64,000 nucleotides of DNA from Segatella copri (GTDB taxonomy: Bacteria; Bacteroidota; Bacteroidia; Bacteroidales; Bacteroidaceae). Shown here piece by piece: positions 43,105 through 52,590 of the stretch. The notes beneath the pieces were generated by a model, which saw only the letters and a program-made list of their open reading frames with translations, was not told the DNA's origin and searched no databases. A program made the position numbers and the translations under genes. The stretch is taken from contig NZ_VZAD01000020.1 in NCBI RefSeq assembly GCF_009495355.1, forward strand, positions 32,252 through 96,251, read 5' to 3'. Positions within the stretch are counted from its first letter, which is position 1. The number at the start of each line of letters is the position of its first letter.

Positions 43105-45684
43105 ATGATCAGACAACAACGCAAAAGACTTATTGCAACATGCCTCACCAGCGCGCTGCTCACAGCAGTCAGCGCACAGGCTCAGTTCTTGCCTTCCCCC
43201 ACACAGGAAGCCAAACCTGGTATAAGATGGTGGTGGATGGGATCGGCCGTCGACAAGGAGAACTTGGGATGGAATCTCGACCAATATGCCAAGGCTGGCA
43301 TAGGCGCAGTGGAGATAACTCCACTCTATGGCGTACAGGGAAACGACAAGAACGACATACCTTACCTCTCGCCACGATGGATGGAGATGCTCAGATTCGT
43401 GGAAAAGAAAGACAAGAAATTGGGCATTGAGACCGATATGGCAACTGGAACAGGATGGCCTTTCGGCGGACCTTGGGTTCCACTGAGCGAGGCTGCCTGC
43501 AAGGCTGTATTCGTCGACACCATTGTAGATGTCAAGAAGAAACTCATGGACATCAACTTCACCCTGCCCGAGAAAGAGCGCAACTTCGCCAAGCTGAAAG
43601 TCATCAAGGCTTATCCTGTGGCAGGAGCCACCAAGAAGAAACGCGTCATCGCTCTCTACGAGAGCCGCACCCGACAGATGGTGAAGCGCGCTGCGCCTGG
43701 AGGCGAAGGCTACGTCATCGACCACTTCGACTCTACTGCCGTAGCCCATTATCTGGCACATATCGACAGCGCCTTCACGGCTTCGGGAACACCTTTTCCA
43801 CATACTTTCTTCAACGACAGCTACGAGGTGTATGGCGCCAACTGGACTCCTACCCTGCTGACTGAGTTTGAAAATATGCACGGCTACAAGTTGCAGGACA
43901 AGTTCCCCGAGTTTCTGGATGGCGACGCTATCGTTGTGAGCGATTATCGCGAGACCTTGGGAGAGATGCTGCTGCACAATTTCACCGAACAATGGACAGC
44001 ATGGGCGCACAAGCACGGAGCCATCACACGCAACCAGGCACATGGCTCACCTGCCAACCTCATTGACTGCTATGCTGCTGTCGACATTCCTGAGATAGAA
44101 GGCTTCGGACTGACCGACTTCGGCATCAAGGGCCTGCGAAAGGATCCGGGAAAGACACGTCCCAACTTCAGCGACCTGAGCATGCTGAAATATGCTCCTT
44201 CGGCCGCCCACATCACGGGCAAGAAATATACATCAAGCGAGACTTTCACCTGGCTCACCGAACATTTCCGCACGTCGCTGAGTCAGATGAAACCCGACAT
44301 GGACCTGATGTTCTGTGCCGGTGTGAACCACATGTTCTTCCACGGCACAGCCTATTCGCCCAAGAACGATCCATGGCCAGGATGGAAATTCTATGCCTCC
44401 ATCGACATGAGCCCCACCAACAGTATCTGGCGCGACGCACCCGAACTGATGAAATACATCACCCACTGTCAGACCTATCTGCAATGGGGACAGCCCGACA
44501 ACGACTTCTTGGTGTATCTGCCCGTAAGAGACATGTGGCGCACCAATACCAAGAAATGGCTCATGATGTTCGACATTCACGGCATGGCGAAGAAGGCTCC
44601 CGAGTTTATCAAGTGCATCCTCGATATCGACAAGGCCGGATTCGACTGCGACTACATCAGCGACCAATACCTGCGCACGTGTACTTATAAGAACGGAATG
44701 ATAGAAACTGCTGCAGGAACATGCTATAAGGCGCTGATCATTCCCGGCAACAACATCATGCCAAGTGACGTGATAGAGCACATCTCACAGCTGAAAGCGC
44801 AGGGAGCCAAGATTATCAAGGGCGACAACACTGAGGCGATGGCAAAGGCTGCCAACCCTGAGTTGATGAGAAAACAATATGGACTGAAGCTGATACGACG
44901 CAACAACAAGTACGGCCATCACTACTTCATCGCCAACCTCACCGACCACGACATCAAGGCTCAAGTGCCTATAGCTACAGGAGAGAATGCTGCGCTGTGG
45001 TACAATCCGATGAACGGTTCTTACCATGCTGCCGTGATAAACGACCACGGAGAACTGGATATCAACCTCAAAAGTGGCGAAAGCAGAATCCTCCTCAGTG
45101 CACAGAAAGAGTCGGCACCCTGGTTGCAAGACAAGAAACTGCGCCTGGCAAAGACCGAACCTCAAACCATAGACAAGGGTGAAAGCATCGACCTCACCGC
45201 CAACACCTGGAAGCTCTCCTTCACTGAGGAAGCACCCAAGGTAGAGGAAACCTTCAGCCTGCAGGGTCTCAAGACATGGGAGAGCCTCAGCGACAAGGCC
45301 CAGGTGACGATGGGAACTGGCGTTTACGAGACAACGTTCAAGCTGTCGAAAGAGCAAGCCAAGAAACAATGGAGCATCGACTTGGGCGACGTGCGCGAAA
45401 GTGCCCGAGTCTACATCAACGGCCATTACATAGGCTGCGCCTGGGCTGTGCCTTACATTCTCCACTGCAAGGATGCACTGTCGAAGGGCAAGAACACCAT
45501 CCGCATAGAAGTGACCAACCTGCCTGCCAACCGCATTGCTGCACTCGACCGCGAAGGTGTGAAATGGCGCAAGATGAAGGAAATCAACGTCGTAGACATC
45601 AATTACAAGAAAACCACCTACAACAAGTGGGAACCTGTGCCAAGCGGACTCAACAGCACCGTCAAGCTGGTGGAAGTAAAATAA
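43105..45684 (+). CDS. GH106-type alpha-L-rhamnosidase, secreted
   Basis: About 859 residues with a signal peptide (RLIATCLTSALLTAVSAQA). The catalytic part starts with PGIRWWWMGSAVDKENLGWNL and GAVEITPLYGVQG, characteristic of GH106, with GTGWPFGGPWV and later TSSETFTWLTEHF. The C-terminal region is a galactose-binding-like beta-sandwich (YETTFKLSKEQ..SARVYINGHYIGCAW). GH106 enzymes remove alpha-L-rhamnose, notably from rhamnogalacturonans. ATG 43105 is used because the signal peptide begins there and the promoter at 43060-43067 would overlap the longer frame. First gene of a set with GH105 (43-base gap) and GH28. Confidence 0.88.
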   Translation: MIRQQRKRLIATCLTSALLTAVSAQAQFLPSPTQEAKPGIRWWWMGSAVDKENLGWNLDQYAKAGIGAVEITPLYGVQGNDKNDIPYLSPRWMEMLRFVEKKDKKLGIETDMATGTGWPFGGPWVPLSEAACKAVFVDTIVDVKKKLMDINFTLPEKERNFAKLKVIKAYPVAGATKKKRVIALYESRTRQMVKRAAPGGEGYVIDHFDSTAVAHYLAHIDSAFTASGTPFPHTFFNDSYEVYGANWTPTLLTEFENMHGYKLQDKFPEFLDGDAIVVSDYRETLGEMLLHNFTEQWTAWAHKHGAITRNQAHGSPANLIDCYAAVDIPEIEGFGLTDFGIKGLRKDPGKTRPNFSDLSMLKYAPSAAHITGKKYTSSETFTWLTEHFRTSLSQMKPDMDLMFCAGVNHMFFHGTAYSPKNDPWPGWKFYASIDMSPTNSIWRDAPELMKYITHCQTYLQWGQPDNDFLVYLPVRDMWRTNTKKWLMMFDIHGMAKKAPEFIKCILDIDKAGFDCDYISDQYLRTCTYKNGMIETAAGTCYKALIIPGNNIMPSDVIEHISQLKAQGAKIIKGDNTEAMAKAANPELMRKQYGLKLIRRNNKYGHHYFIANLTDHDIKAQVPIATGENAALWYNPMNGSYHAAVINDHGELDINLKSGESRILLSAQKESAPWLQDKKLRLAKTEPQTIDKGESIDLTANTWKLSFTEEAPKVEETFSLQGLKTWESLSDKAQVTMGTGVYETTFKLSKEQAKKQWSIDLGDVRESARVYINGHYIGCAWAVPYILHCKDALSKGKNTIRIEVTNLPANRIAALDREGVKWRKMKEINVVDINYKKTTYNKWEPVPSGLNSTVKLVEVK

Positions 45685-45727
45685 ACATAAACTGAATAAA
45701 CAACAAAACAAATAAACAACTCAACAA

Positions 45728-46873
45728 ATGAAAAAACTGATCTTAACATCACTCTGTGTACTCATGGGTATGAGCTTTGCCTCAGCCCAGAAAGTTCATA
45801 GAAACGTAACAAACCTGAAAAAGGAAATCATGGAGGTGGCTCATCGCACCAACAACTATTTCATGGCAAAGTACAGCGACCCTACACTCGATACCTTTGT
45901 CAAACGAGTACGTACCAGCAACCTGTGGACACGCGCCGTGTACTACGAGGGACTCATGGCACTCTACGAGATTGACCCTCAGCAGAAATATCTCGACTAT
46001 ACAGATTGCTGGGCTGACTATCACAAGTGGCAGGCTCGCAGCGGAGAAACCAACGACAATGCCGACAACCAATGCTGCATGCAGGTTTACATCGACCGCT
46101 ACGTACAGAGCGGAGGAAAGAAAGATTTAAGTCATGTGAAGGCAAACCTCGACCATCAGATTGCATCCAACCGTGTTTCTTACTGGACATGGATCGATGC
46201 CATACAGATGGCTATGCCTATATATGCAAAATATGCAAAAGTCAGCGGCGAGAAAAAGTATCTCGACTATGCCATGAACTCCTACAAGTGGACACGCGAC
46301 ACACTGGCAGGCGGACTGTTCAACGAGAAGGAAGGTTTGTGGTGGAGAGACAAGGACTACGTTCCTCCCTACAAGGAGAAAGACGGCAGCAACTGTTACT
46401 GGAGCCGTGGCAATGGCTGGGTTTACGCAGCCTTGGTTCGCGTGATGGAGACATTGCCTGCCAACGACAAGAACTACCAATATCTGAAAAAAGACTTCAT
46501 CAACATGAGCAAAGCTCTGCTGAAATGCCAGCGCGAGGATGGATACTGGAATGTAAGCCTCGTTTGCCCTGCCAACTATGGCGGCCCTGAAATGACGGGT
46601 ACAGGTCTCTTCCTCTACGGAATGGCATGGGGCGTGAGACAGGGCATTCTGCCTGCTGCCACTTATCAGAAAGCTATGGACAAGGCATGGAAGGCGCTGG
46701 CTGCATCGGTTCATGAAGATGGTTTCATCGGTTACAACCAGGGCACTGGCAAGGACCCATCGGCTGGACAGCCTGTCACCTTTACGTCTGTTCCCGATTT
46801 CGAGGACTACGGCACAGGATGCCTCCTGTTGGGTGCTGCTGAATACTACAAACTTTTAAAGGTAAAAAAGTAA
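45728..46873 (+). CDS. GH105 unsaturated rhamnogalacturonyl hydrolase
   Basis: A 381-residue protein with a signal peptide (MKKLILTSLCVLMGMSFASAQ). It has the (alpha/alpha)6-barrel of GH105 (YteR/YesR type): LWTRAVYYEGLMALYEID, WTWIDAIQMAMPIYA, and CYWSRGNGWVYAALVRVMETLP with the conserved W-x-R-G-N-G-W. It would remove the unsaturated uronic acid left on pectin oligosaccharides by lyases. Its last codons (KVKK) and stop lie inside an A-rich octamer repeat tract that fills the spacer to the GH28 gene. Confidence 0.92.
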   Translation: MKKLILTSLCVLMGMSFASAQKVHRNVTNLKKEIMEVAHRTNNYFMAKYSDPTLDTFVKRVRTSNLWTRAVYYEGLMALYEIDPQQKYLDYTDCWADYHKWQARSGETNDNADNQCCMQVYIDRYVQSGGKKDLSHVKANLDHQIASNRVSYWTWIDAIQMAMPIYAKYAKVSGEKKYLDYAMNSYKWTRDTLAGGLFNEKEGLWWRDKDYVPPYKEKDGSNCYWSRGNGWVYAALVRVMETLPANDKNYQYLKKDFINMSKALLKCQREDGYWNVSLVCPANYGGPEMTGTGLFLYGMAWGVRQGILPAATYQKAMDKAWKALAASVHEDGFIGYNQGTGKDPSAGQPVTFTSVPDFEDYGTGCLLLGAAEYYKLLKVKK

Positions 46874-46922
46874 AAAGGTAAAAAAGTAAAAAGTAAAAAG
46901 GTAAAAAAGTAAAAAGGTAAAA
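46859..46922 (+). repeat. GTAAAAAG-type simple repeat between GH105 and GH28 genes
   Basis: A run of GGTAAAAA-AGTAAAAA-type octamers begins inside the final codons of the GH105 gene and ends four bases before ATG 46926. The same motif, inverted, fills spacers at 52531-52590 and 54075-54121. Confidence 0.85.
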
Positions 46923-46925
46923 TAC

Positions 46926-48290
46926 ATGAGAGTATATCTATATGTATTGGCTTGCTTGGTGGCGCTCATGCCACTGAGCGCCAATGCTTCCAAGAAGCAG
47001 AAGAAGGCAAGGAAGGCTAAGACAGAGCTCTGGCCCGACGGCACGAAGATGGACACTTGGTTCCTGCAGGCCCAAAAAGTGAATACAGACACCTTGGGCA
47101 AACAGTATGTCATCACCGATTACGGAGTTAAGAATGACAGTACTTTGTTGCAGACCAGCGCCATACAGGGAGTCATCGACCTCGCCTCAAAGAATGGAGG
47201 AGGCGTCGTCGTCATACCGGAAGGCACTTTCCTCAGTGGCGCCCTCTTCTTCCGTCCCAAGACTCATCTGCTCCTATCCGAAGGAGGCAAGTTGAAGGCA
47301 AGCGACCGCATCGTCAACTTCCCCATACTCACGACACGAATCGAAGGCGAGACCTGCAAATACTTCTCCGCCTTCATCAATGCCGACCACTGCGATGGCT
47401 TCACCATTGCCGGAAAGGGAACCATCGACGGAAATGGCAAACATTATTGGGAAGAGTTCTGGATTCGACGTCAGTGGAACAGCCGTTGCACCAACAAGGA
47501 TGCACAGCGTCCAAGACTCGTATACATCAGCAATTCCTCGAACGTGACTCTTCAGGACGTGCATTTACAGAACAGCGCTTTCTGGACCAATCACATCTAT
47601 CGCTGCGACCATGTGCGGTTTCTCGACTGCTACATCTTCGCTCCTACTCAGGGATTAAGGGCTCCCAGCAGCGATGCCATTGATATAGATGTTTGTCATG
47701 ATGTGCTGGTGGAAGGCTGCTACATGAGTGTCAACGATGATGCTATTGCCATCAAGGGAGGAAAAGGCACATGGGCAGACCAATCACCCGAGAACGGACC
47801 GGTATACAATGTCTTGATACAACGTTGCAACTACGGCAAGGTTCATGGATGCCTCACCTTAGGAAGCGAGAGCGTGAGCGACCGCAACATCGTGCTTCGC
47901 GACATCACCGTAAAGAATGCCAAGCGCATGTTATGGCTCAAACTGCGTCCCGACACACCGCAACATTACGAGTATGTCACAGTCGACAATATCAGCGGAA
48001 CCACAGGAAGTTTCCTTACCATTCGTCCATGGACTCAGTTCTTCAAGCCTGGCGACAGAGAGGACATGCCTCTGAGCCAATGCAACAACATCACGATGAA
48101 GAACATCCACATGGACTGCGACAACTTCTTCGATGTGGGCACAAGCGACAAGTATCGCCTCTACCACTTCACCTTCGAAAACATATCCTGTACCGACAAG
48201 AAAATGGCATTTTCTGCAGATATAATAGAAAACACCATCTGCAAAAATGTCAATATCAGCAAAAAAGCAAGCATTGATTGCAATCAATAA
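46926..48290 (+). CDS. GH28 polygalacturonase-like enzyme, secreted
   Basis: A 454-residue protein with a signal peptide (MRVYLYVLACLVALMPLSANA). The right-handed parallel beta-helix shows GVIDLASKNGGGVVVIPEGTFLSG, GKGTIDGNGKHYWEEFW, the catalytic Asp segment SSDAIDIDVCHDVLVEGCYM with VNDDAIAIKGG, and HGCLTLGSES. GH28 enzymes hydrolyse alpha-1,4-galacturonide or rhamnogalacturonan backbones. With GH106 and GH105 it fits rhamnogalacturonan breakdown. It converges on trpG across a 119-base spacer in which no terminator hairpin was obvious. Confidence 0.93.
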   Translation: MRVYLYVLACLVALMPLSANASKKQKKARKAKTELWPDGTKMDTWFLQAQKVNTDTLGKQYVITDYGVKNDSTLLQTSAIQGVIDLASKNGGGVVVIPEGTFLSGALFFRPKTHLLLSEGGKLKASDRIVNFPILTTRIEGETCKYFSAFINADHCDGFTIAGKGTIDGNGKHYWEEFWIRRQWNSRCTNKDAQRPRLVYISNSSNVTLQDVHLQNSAFWTNHIYRCDHVRFLDCYIFAPTQGLRAPSSDAIDIDVCHDVLVEGCYMSVNDDAIAIKGGKGTWADQSPENGPVYNVLIQRCNYGKVHGCLTLGSESVSDRNIVLRDITVKNAKRMLWLKLRPDTPQHYEYVTVDNISGTTGSFLTIRPWTQFFKPGDREDMPLSQCNNITMKNIHMDCDNFFDVGTSDKYRLYHFTFENISCTDKKMAFSADIIENTICKNVNISKKASIDCNQ

Positions 48291-48409
48291 CCATTTGGAG
48301 AATTGGAGAAGGTCTTGATTAGAAAATATTTCTACTTCCGAAACTTCTTGGGCCTGATGATTGCAATCAATGGCACCTATGCGTAAAACTTCAGAATTCC
48401 ACTAAGCAT

Positions 48410-48973
48410 TTACATCTCCAACCAGTTCTTGACGATTGTTTTTCCCTGGGGTGTCAATACACTCTCGGGATGGAACTGGATGCCATGAATGTCGTAGTTC
48501 TTGTGGCATAATCCCATGATACAGCCATCATCGCTCACGGCTGTGACATCCAGACAATCGGGGAAACCGCTGCGGTCAACCACCCACGAGTGATAACGCC
48601 CTATCTCTATACGCTTCTCCATACCGGCAAAGATAGGGTCGTTGCCAAACTGGGTGCAAGGTGTTGCCACACCATGATAAACCTCCGACAGATTGGTGAG
48701 TTTGGCACCAAAAGCCTCGCCTATTGCCTGATGACCTAAGCATACTCCCAACATGGGCTTTCTGCCTGCATAGGTCTTGATGACATCCATCAGCAGGCCT
48801 GCCTCTGAAGGAATGCCAGGGCCAGGACTCAATATGATCTTGTCGAACCGGTCGAGTTCACGCAACTGAAACTGGTCGTTGCGGTAAACGGTTACATCGG
48901 CTCCCAATTCCTTTACCAGATGGGCAAGATTGTAGGTAAAGGAGTCATAATTATCTATGATTACTATTTTCAT
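48410..48973 (-). CDS. trpG: Anthranilate synthase component II (glutamine amidotransferase)
   Basis: A 187-residue class I amidotransferase that supplies ammonia to TrpE. Motifs: IIDNYDSFTYNL, LSPGPGIPSEAGL, GVCLGHQAIGE (nucleophile Cys) and GIQFHPESVLTPQG (His/Glu). ATG 48973 starts the conserved MKIVIIDNYDSF; the longer frame has no homology. Last gene of the trp operon. The GVATPCTQFGNDPIF region is that of TrpG/PabA amphibolic proteins, so service to PabB is also possible. Confidence 0.95.
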   Translation of the reverse strand: MKIVIIDNYDSFTYNLAHLVKELGADVTVYRNDQFQLRELDRFDKIILSPGPGIPSEAGLLMDVIKTYAGRKPMLGVCLGHQAIGEAFGAKLTNLSEVYHGVATPCTQFGNDPIFAGMEKRIEIGRYHSWVVDRSGFPDCLDVTAVSDDGCIMGLCHKNYDIHGIQFHPESVLTPQGKTIVKNWLEM

Positions 48974-49042
48974 CTTTATAATGTTTAATGTGTAGTGTTT
49001 ACTTGAAGCATTTGAATTCTTCACACTTCATTCTTCACTCTT

Positions 49043-50461
49043 CTATAGCTCTTCTGCAATATGAATTGCCTTGGTCAAGGCTCCCAGTTTGTTGTTGCAT
49101 TCTTCCAACTCATACTGGTCGTTGCTCTTTGCCACGACGCCACTTCCTGCCTGCAACCATAGTTCACCGTTACGGCTGATAAAGGTTCTGATGACAATAG
49201 CCTGGTTCAAGTCGCCATTGAGTCCGATGAAACCGATGCAACCGCCATAGGCACCTCGGTTGTGCGGCTCCAGCTCTGAGATAATCTGCATGGCTCTCAC
49301 CTTGGGCGCTCCACTCAATGTTCCTGCCGGGAAGGTATCGATAAAAGCCTTGATATGATCGGCCTGCTCATCAAGCGTGCCGCTCACTCTGCTCACCAAA
49401 TGAATCACATGACTATAGAACTGCATGTCCTTATAGAAATCAACCTTTACTCCATGACAGTTGCGGCTCAAGTCGTTGCGTGCCAAGTCCACCAACATCA
49501 CATGCTCGGCATTTTCCTTGGGATCGTTGCGCAGGAACTCTGCTGCCTTGCGGTCTTGCTCCATGTTGCCTGTACGCTTGGTGGTTCCTGCTATTGGGTC
49601 GATGAAAGCCTTGTCACCGACAATACGGTTGTGGGTCTCGGGCGATGAGCCGAAGATGCGGAAACCGCCAAAGTCGAAGTAGAAAAGATAAGGCGACGGA
49701 TTGATGCTGCGAAGGGCTCGATAGAGTTTGAAGTCATCGCCCTCATACTTCTGCACAAACCTGCGGCTTACCACAATCTGGAACACATCGCCTCTCAGAC
49801 AATGCTGTATGCATCGGCGGATATTTGCCTTATGCTCCTCATCGGTAAGGGTGGAAGTAGTCTTGCCTACAGGATGGAAATCGTAAGGCTTCACATTGGC
49901 CTTGTTGATGGCTTTCATGAGCGCATCGAGCTCTGCCTCCTCACCGAGGGTGATGAGTTGCATGGTGTTGTTGAAATGGTCGAAGACGATGATGTTCTTA
50001 TACATTATATAATATATATCAGGTGCATCGTTCTTCTCCATCGTCGTATCCTTCACGGGAATGTTCTCGAAGTAGCGCACGGCATTAAAGGTAGTGAAAC
50101 CATACAGCCCGCAGCAATCACTGCCCTCTCCCTCTACATGGAAAGCCTGGATAAAGTCATTGAAGGCCTTCGAGATGGCGAGTTTACATTCTTCTCCCTT
50201 GCCCTCACCGAAGGCGGGCAACTCTTTTTCCTCCACTCTTCCGTCGGGATAGGTGGCTGTCACCACTCCATGTCCTACGGCGATGCTTGCTATGGGGTGC
50301 ACACCGATAAAGGAACGCGAGTTCTCTGTACCATGATAGTCGGAACTCTCCATCAACGCCGACTGTGGATAAATATCTCGTAATCGCATATAGACTCCCA
50401 CCGGTGTATAGAGGTCAGCGAGAATCTTACGTGTTTGGGTCGTATAATTAAAAGTTGCCAT
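49043..50461 (-). CDS. trpE: Anthranilate synthase component I
   Basis: A 472-residue chorismate-binding enzyme that makes anthranilate with TrpG. Motifs: FQIVVSRRF, DPIAGTTKRTGN, LVDLARNDLSRNC and GTLSGAPKVRAMQII, with GAYGGCIGFIG near the end. The N-terminal region contains LMESSDYHGTENSRS, where the S-rich feedback site (LLESA-like) lies, so Trp inhibition is expected. Its ATG at 50461 overlaps the trpB end by 14 bases, so translation is coupled. Confidence 0.96.
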   Translation of the reverse strand: MATFNYTTQTRKILADLYTPVGVYMRLRDIYPQSALMESSDYHGTENSRSFIGVHPIASIAVGHGVVTATYPDGRVEEKELPAFGEGKGEECKLAISKAFNDFIQAFHVEGEGSDCCGLYGFTTFNAVRYFENIPVKDTTMEKNDAPDIYYIMYKNIIVFDHFNNTMQLITLGEEAELDALMKAINKANVKPYDFHPVGKTTSTLTDEEHKANIRRCIQHCLRGDVFQIVVSRRFVQKYEGDDFKLYRALRSINPSPYLFYFDFGGFRIFGSSPETHNRIVGDKAFIDPIAGTTKRTGNMEQDRKAAEFLRNDPKENAEHVMLVDLARNDLSRNCHGVKVDFYKDMQFYSHVIHLVSRVSGTLDEQADHIKAFIDTFPAGTLSGAPKVRAMQIISELEPHNRGAYGGCIGFIGLNGDLNQAIVIRTFISRNGELWLQAGSGVVAKSNDQYELEECNNKLGALTKAIHIAEEL

Positions 50462-51647
50462 ATTCTTTTGCCATTTCTTTATGAGACAAATAAGTTTCAA
50501 CATCCTTGTCACCTCGACCGCTCACTGTCAGGACAACGACATCGTCTTTCTTGAACTTCATTTTCTTCAGCGCAGCCACAGCATGAGCACTCTCTATGGC
50601 AGGGATGATTCCCTCCATTCGCGTCAACTCATAACCGGCATAGATAGCCTCGTCGTCCTTGATGGCAAGCACATGACTGCGGCCACGGGTTGCCAAGTCA
50701 GCATGCATGGGTCCGATACCAGGATAGTCGAGACCTGCGCTGATGGTAAAGGCTTCCTCTATCTGTCCGTCCTCAGTCTGCATCACGAGTGTTCTCGCTC
50801 CATGGATAATACCTTCTGTTCCGCAATGCATGGTAGCTGCTGTATAGTTGGTGTCGATTCCATGTCCTGCTGCCTCGGCAAGATAAATCTGAACGCGCTC
50901 ATCATCAATATAATGATAAATGGTACCTGCCGCATTGCTGCCTCCGCCCACACAGGCGATGAGGTAATCGGGATAATCGCGACCCACCTTTTCCTGCAAC
51001 TGCCATTTCAGTTCCTCGGAGATGACACTCTGCATCTTTGCCACAATGTCTGGATAAGGATGAGGACCCATGGTGCTTCCTACGATATAGAAAGTATCTT
51101 GTGGATGACAGCACCAGTCACGTATAGCCTCCGAACAGGCATCACTCAAGGTCATGTTGCCCGTGCGCACAGGATTCACCTTGGCACCCAACATCTTCAT
51201 ACGCTCCACATTGGTGTGCTGACGCTCCACATCTGTAGCTCCCATAAAGATTTCGCACTTCATATCCATCAAGGCACAGACGGTGGCTGTTGCCACACCG
51301 TGCTGACCGGCTCCTGTCTCTGCGATGATACGGGTCTTGCCCATCTTCTTTGCCATCAGAATCTGTCCGATGGTATTGTTGATCTTGTGTGCTCCTGTAT
51401 GGTTCAGGTCCTCACGCTTCAGATAGAGCTGGCAACCATACTTCTCGCTCATGCGCTTGGCATAATAGAGAGGTGAAGGACGGCCTACATAGTCTCTGAG
51501 CAACTGATGGTATTCTTTCTTGAACTCCTCGCTCTCGATGATAGGCTTGTAGGCCTGCTGCAGTTCTGTCACACATTTATATAATATCTCTGGCACGTAT
51601 GCGCCACCGAATTTTCCAAAAAATCCTTTATCGTCAACTTGATACAT
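50448..51647 (-). CDS. trpB: Tryptophan synthase beta subunit
   Basis: A 399-residue PLP enzyme that joins indole and serine. Motifs: GGAYVPEIL at the start, REDLNHTGAHKINN (PLP Lys), AETGAGQHGVATA, the CVGGGSNAAG phosphate loop, and TVSGRGDKD near the C-terminus. Full length for the TrpB1 type. It follows trpA after a 100-base spacer made largely of simple repeats. Confidence 0.98.
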   Translation of the reverse strand: MYQVDDKGFFGKFGGAYVPEILYKCVTELQQAYKPIIESEEFKKEYHQLLRDYVGRPSPLYYAKRMSEKYGCQLYLKREDLNHTGAHKINNTIGQILMAKKMGKTRIIAETGAGQHGVATATVCALMDMKCEIFMGATDVERQHTNVERMKMLGAKVNPVRTGNMTLSDACSEAIRDWCCHPQDTFYIVGSTMGPHPYPDIVAKMQSVISEELKWQLQEKVGRDYPDYLIACVGGGSNAAGTIYHYIDDERVQIYLAEAAGHGIDTNYTAATMHCGTEGIIHGARTLVMQTEDGQIEEAFTISAGLDYPGIGPMHADLATRGRSHVLAIKDDEAIYAGYELTRMEGIIPAIESAHAVAALKKMKFKKDDVVVLTVSGRGDKDVETYLSHKEMAKEYGNF

Positions 51648-51652
51648 CGTGA

Positions 51653-51747
51653 GTTAAATGTTAAATGTTAAATATTAAATTAGACTTTCACCCTTGTGCC
51701 ACAAACGAAACAGATGAATTCTTCACTCTTCACTCTTCGTTCTTCAC
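51653..51747 (-). repeat. Simple repeats in the trpA-trpB spacer
   Basis: Plus-strand reading: GTTAAATGTTAAATGTTAAATATTAAAT near 51653-51680, then CTTCACTCTTCACTCTTCGTTCTTCACT near 51722-51748. A shorter CTTCATTCTTCACTCTTC tract is in the trpE-trpG spacer (about 49020-49043). No promoter or hairpin is evident. Confidence 0.6.
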
Positions 51748-52524
51748 TTATTTTTTCAGTGCCTCAAAGAGTTCATCGAGTGCCTTGTCTGGGTCAAGCG
51801 TTTCATTGAGCAAGGTAACAAACTTGCTTCCTATGATGGCTCCCGCTGCATTGTCCTGGGCACTGGTGAGAGTCTGCTTGTTGCTGATACCGAAACCTAT
51901 CATTCGGGGATTGCGAAGCTTCATGCCGTTGATATGGTTGAAGTAAGCGAGTTTGGCATCACCGAAACTACTTTGAGCGCCAGTGATACTTGCCGAACTG
52001 ACCATATAGATAAATCCGTCTGTATGCTCGTCGATAAAGCGGATTCGCTCCTCGCTGGTTTCTGGAGTTATCATCATTATGACACGAATGTCATACTTGT
52101 CGGCTATAGGTTTCACCACCTTGAGATAGTCGTCGAAAGGCAGGTCGGGAATAATGGTTCCACTCACTCCAGCCTCAATACATTCTTTGAAAAAAGCCTC
52201 GATGCCAAAGTGCATGATTGGGTTGAGATAGCCCATCAGCACAAGAGGAAGGCTTACTTCGCCCTTGATGGCTTTCAGTTGTCCGAAGAGAGTCTTCACG
52301 GTCATACCGTTCTTCAGAGCCCGCGTTCCGGCACTCTGAATGACTGGTCCGTCGGCCAAAGGGTCACTGAAAGGTATGCCCACCTCTATCATATCGATGC
52401 CATGACGTTCCATTGCCTTGATGACATCGCCCGTGCCTTCGAGAGTGGGACAACCGGCACAGAAATACAAGCTCAGCAGCTTGCGGTCTTTACGACTTTC
52501 AAATAGTTGATTTATCTTGTTCAT
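51748..52524 (-). CDS. trpA: Tryptophan synthase alpha subunit
   Basis: A 258-residue TIM-barrel enzyme that cleaves indole-3-glycerol phosphate. Motifs: MIEVGIPFSDPLADGPVIQSAGTRAL (catalytic Glu), LMGYLNPIMHFG, IPDLPFDDY (catalytic Asp), YMVSSASITGAQSSF and GFGISNKQT (phosphate binding). It follows trpF with a simple-repeat spacer. Confidence 0.97.
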   Translation of the reverse strand: MNKINQLFESRKDRKLLSLYFCAGCPTLEGTGDVIKAMERHGIDMIEVGIPFSDPLADGPVIQSAGTRALKNGMTVKTLFGQLKAIKGEVSLPLVLMGYLNPIMHFGIEAFFKECIEAGVSGTIIPDLPFDDYLKVVKPIADKYDIRVIMMITPETSEERIRFIDEHTDGFIYMVSSASITGAQSSFGDAKLAYFNHINGMKLRNPRMIGFGISNKQTLTSAQDNAAGAIIGSKFVTLLNETLDPDKALDELFEALKK

Positions 52525-52530
52525 TGTTCT

Positions 52531-52590
52531 TTTTACTTTTTTACTTTTTTACCTTTTTACCTTTAAAAAGCCTTTTTACTTTTTTACCTT
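52531..52590 (-). repeat. Inverted GTAAAAAG-type repeat between trpF and trpA
   Basis: The tract reads TTTTTACTTTTTTACC on the plus strand in several copies and overlaps the last codons (KVKK) of trpF. Same family as 46859-46922. Confidence 0.85.

Noticed and set aside
48291..48409. Bidirectional terminator between the GH28 gene and trpG
   Set aside because: No stem of useful length with a T-tract could be found by eye in this convergent spacer.
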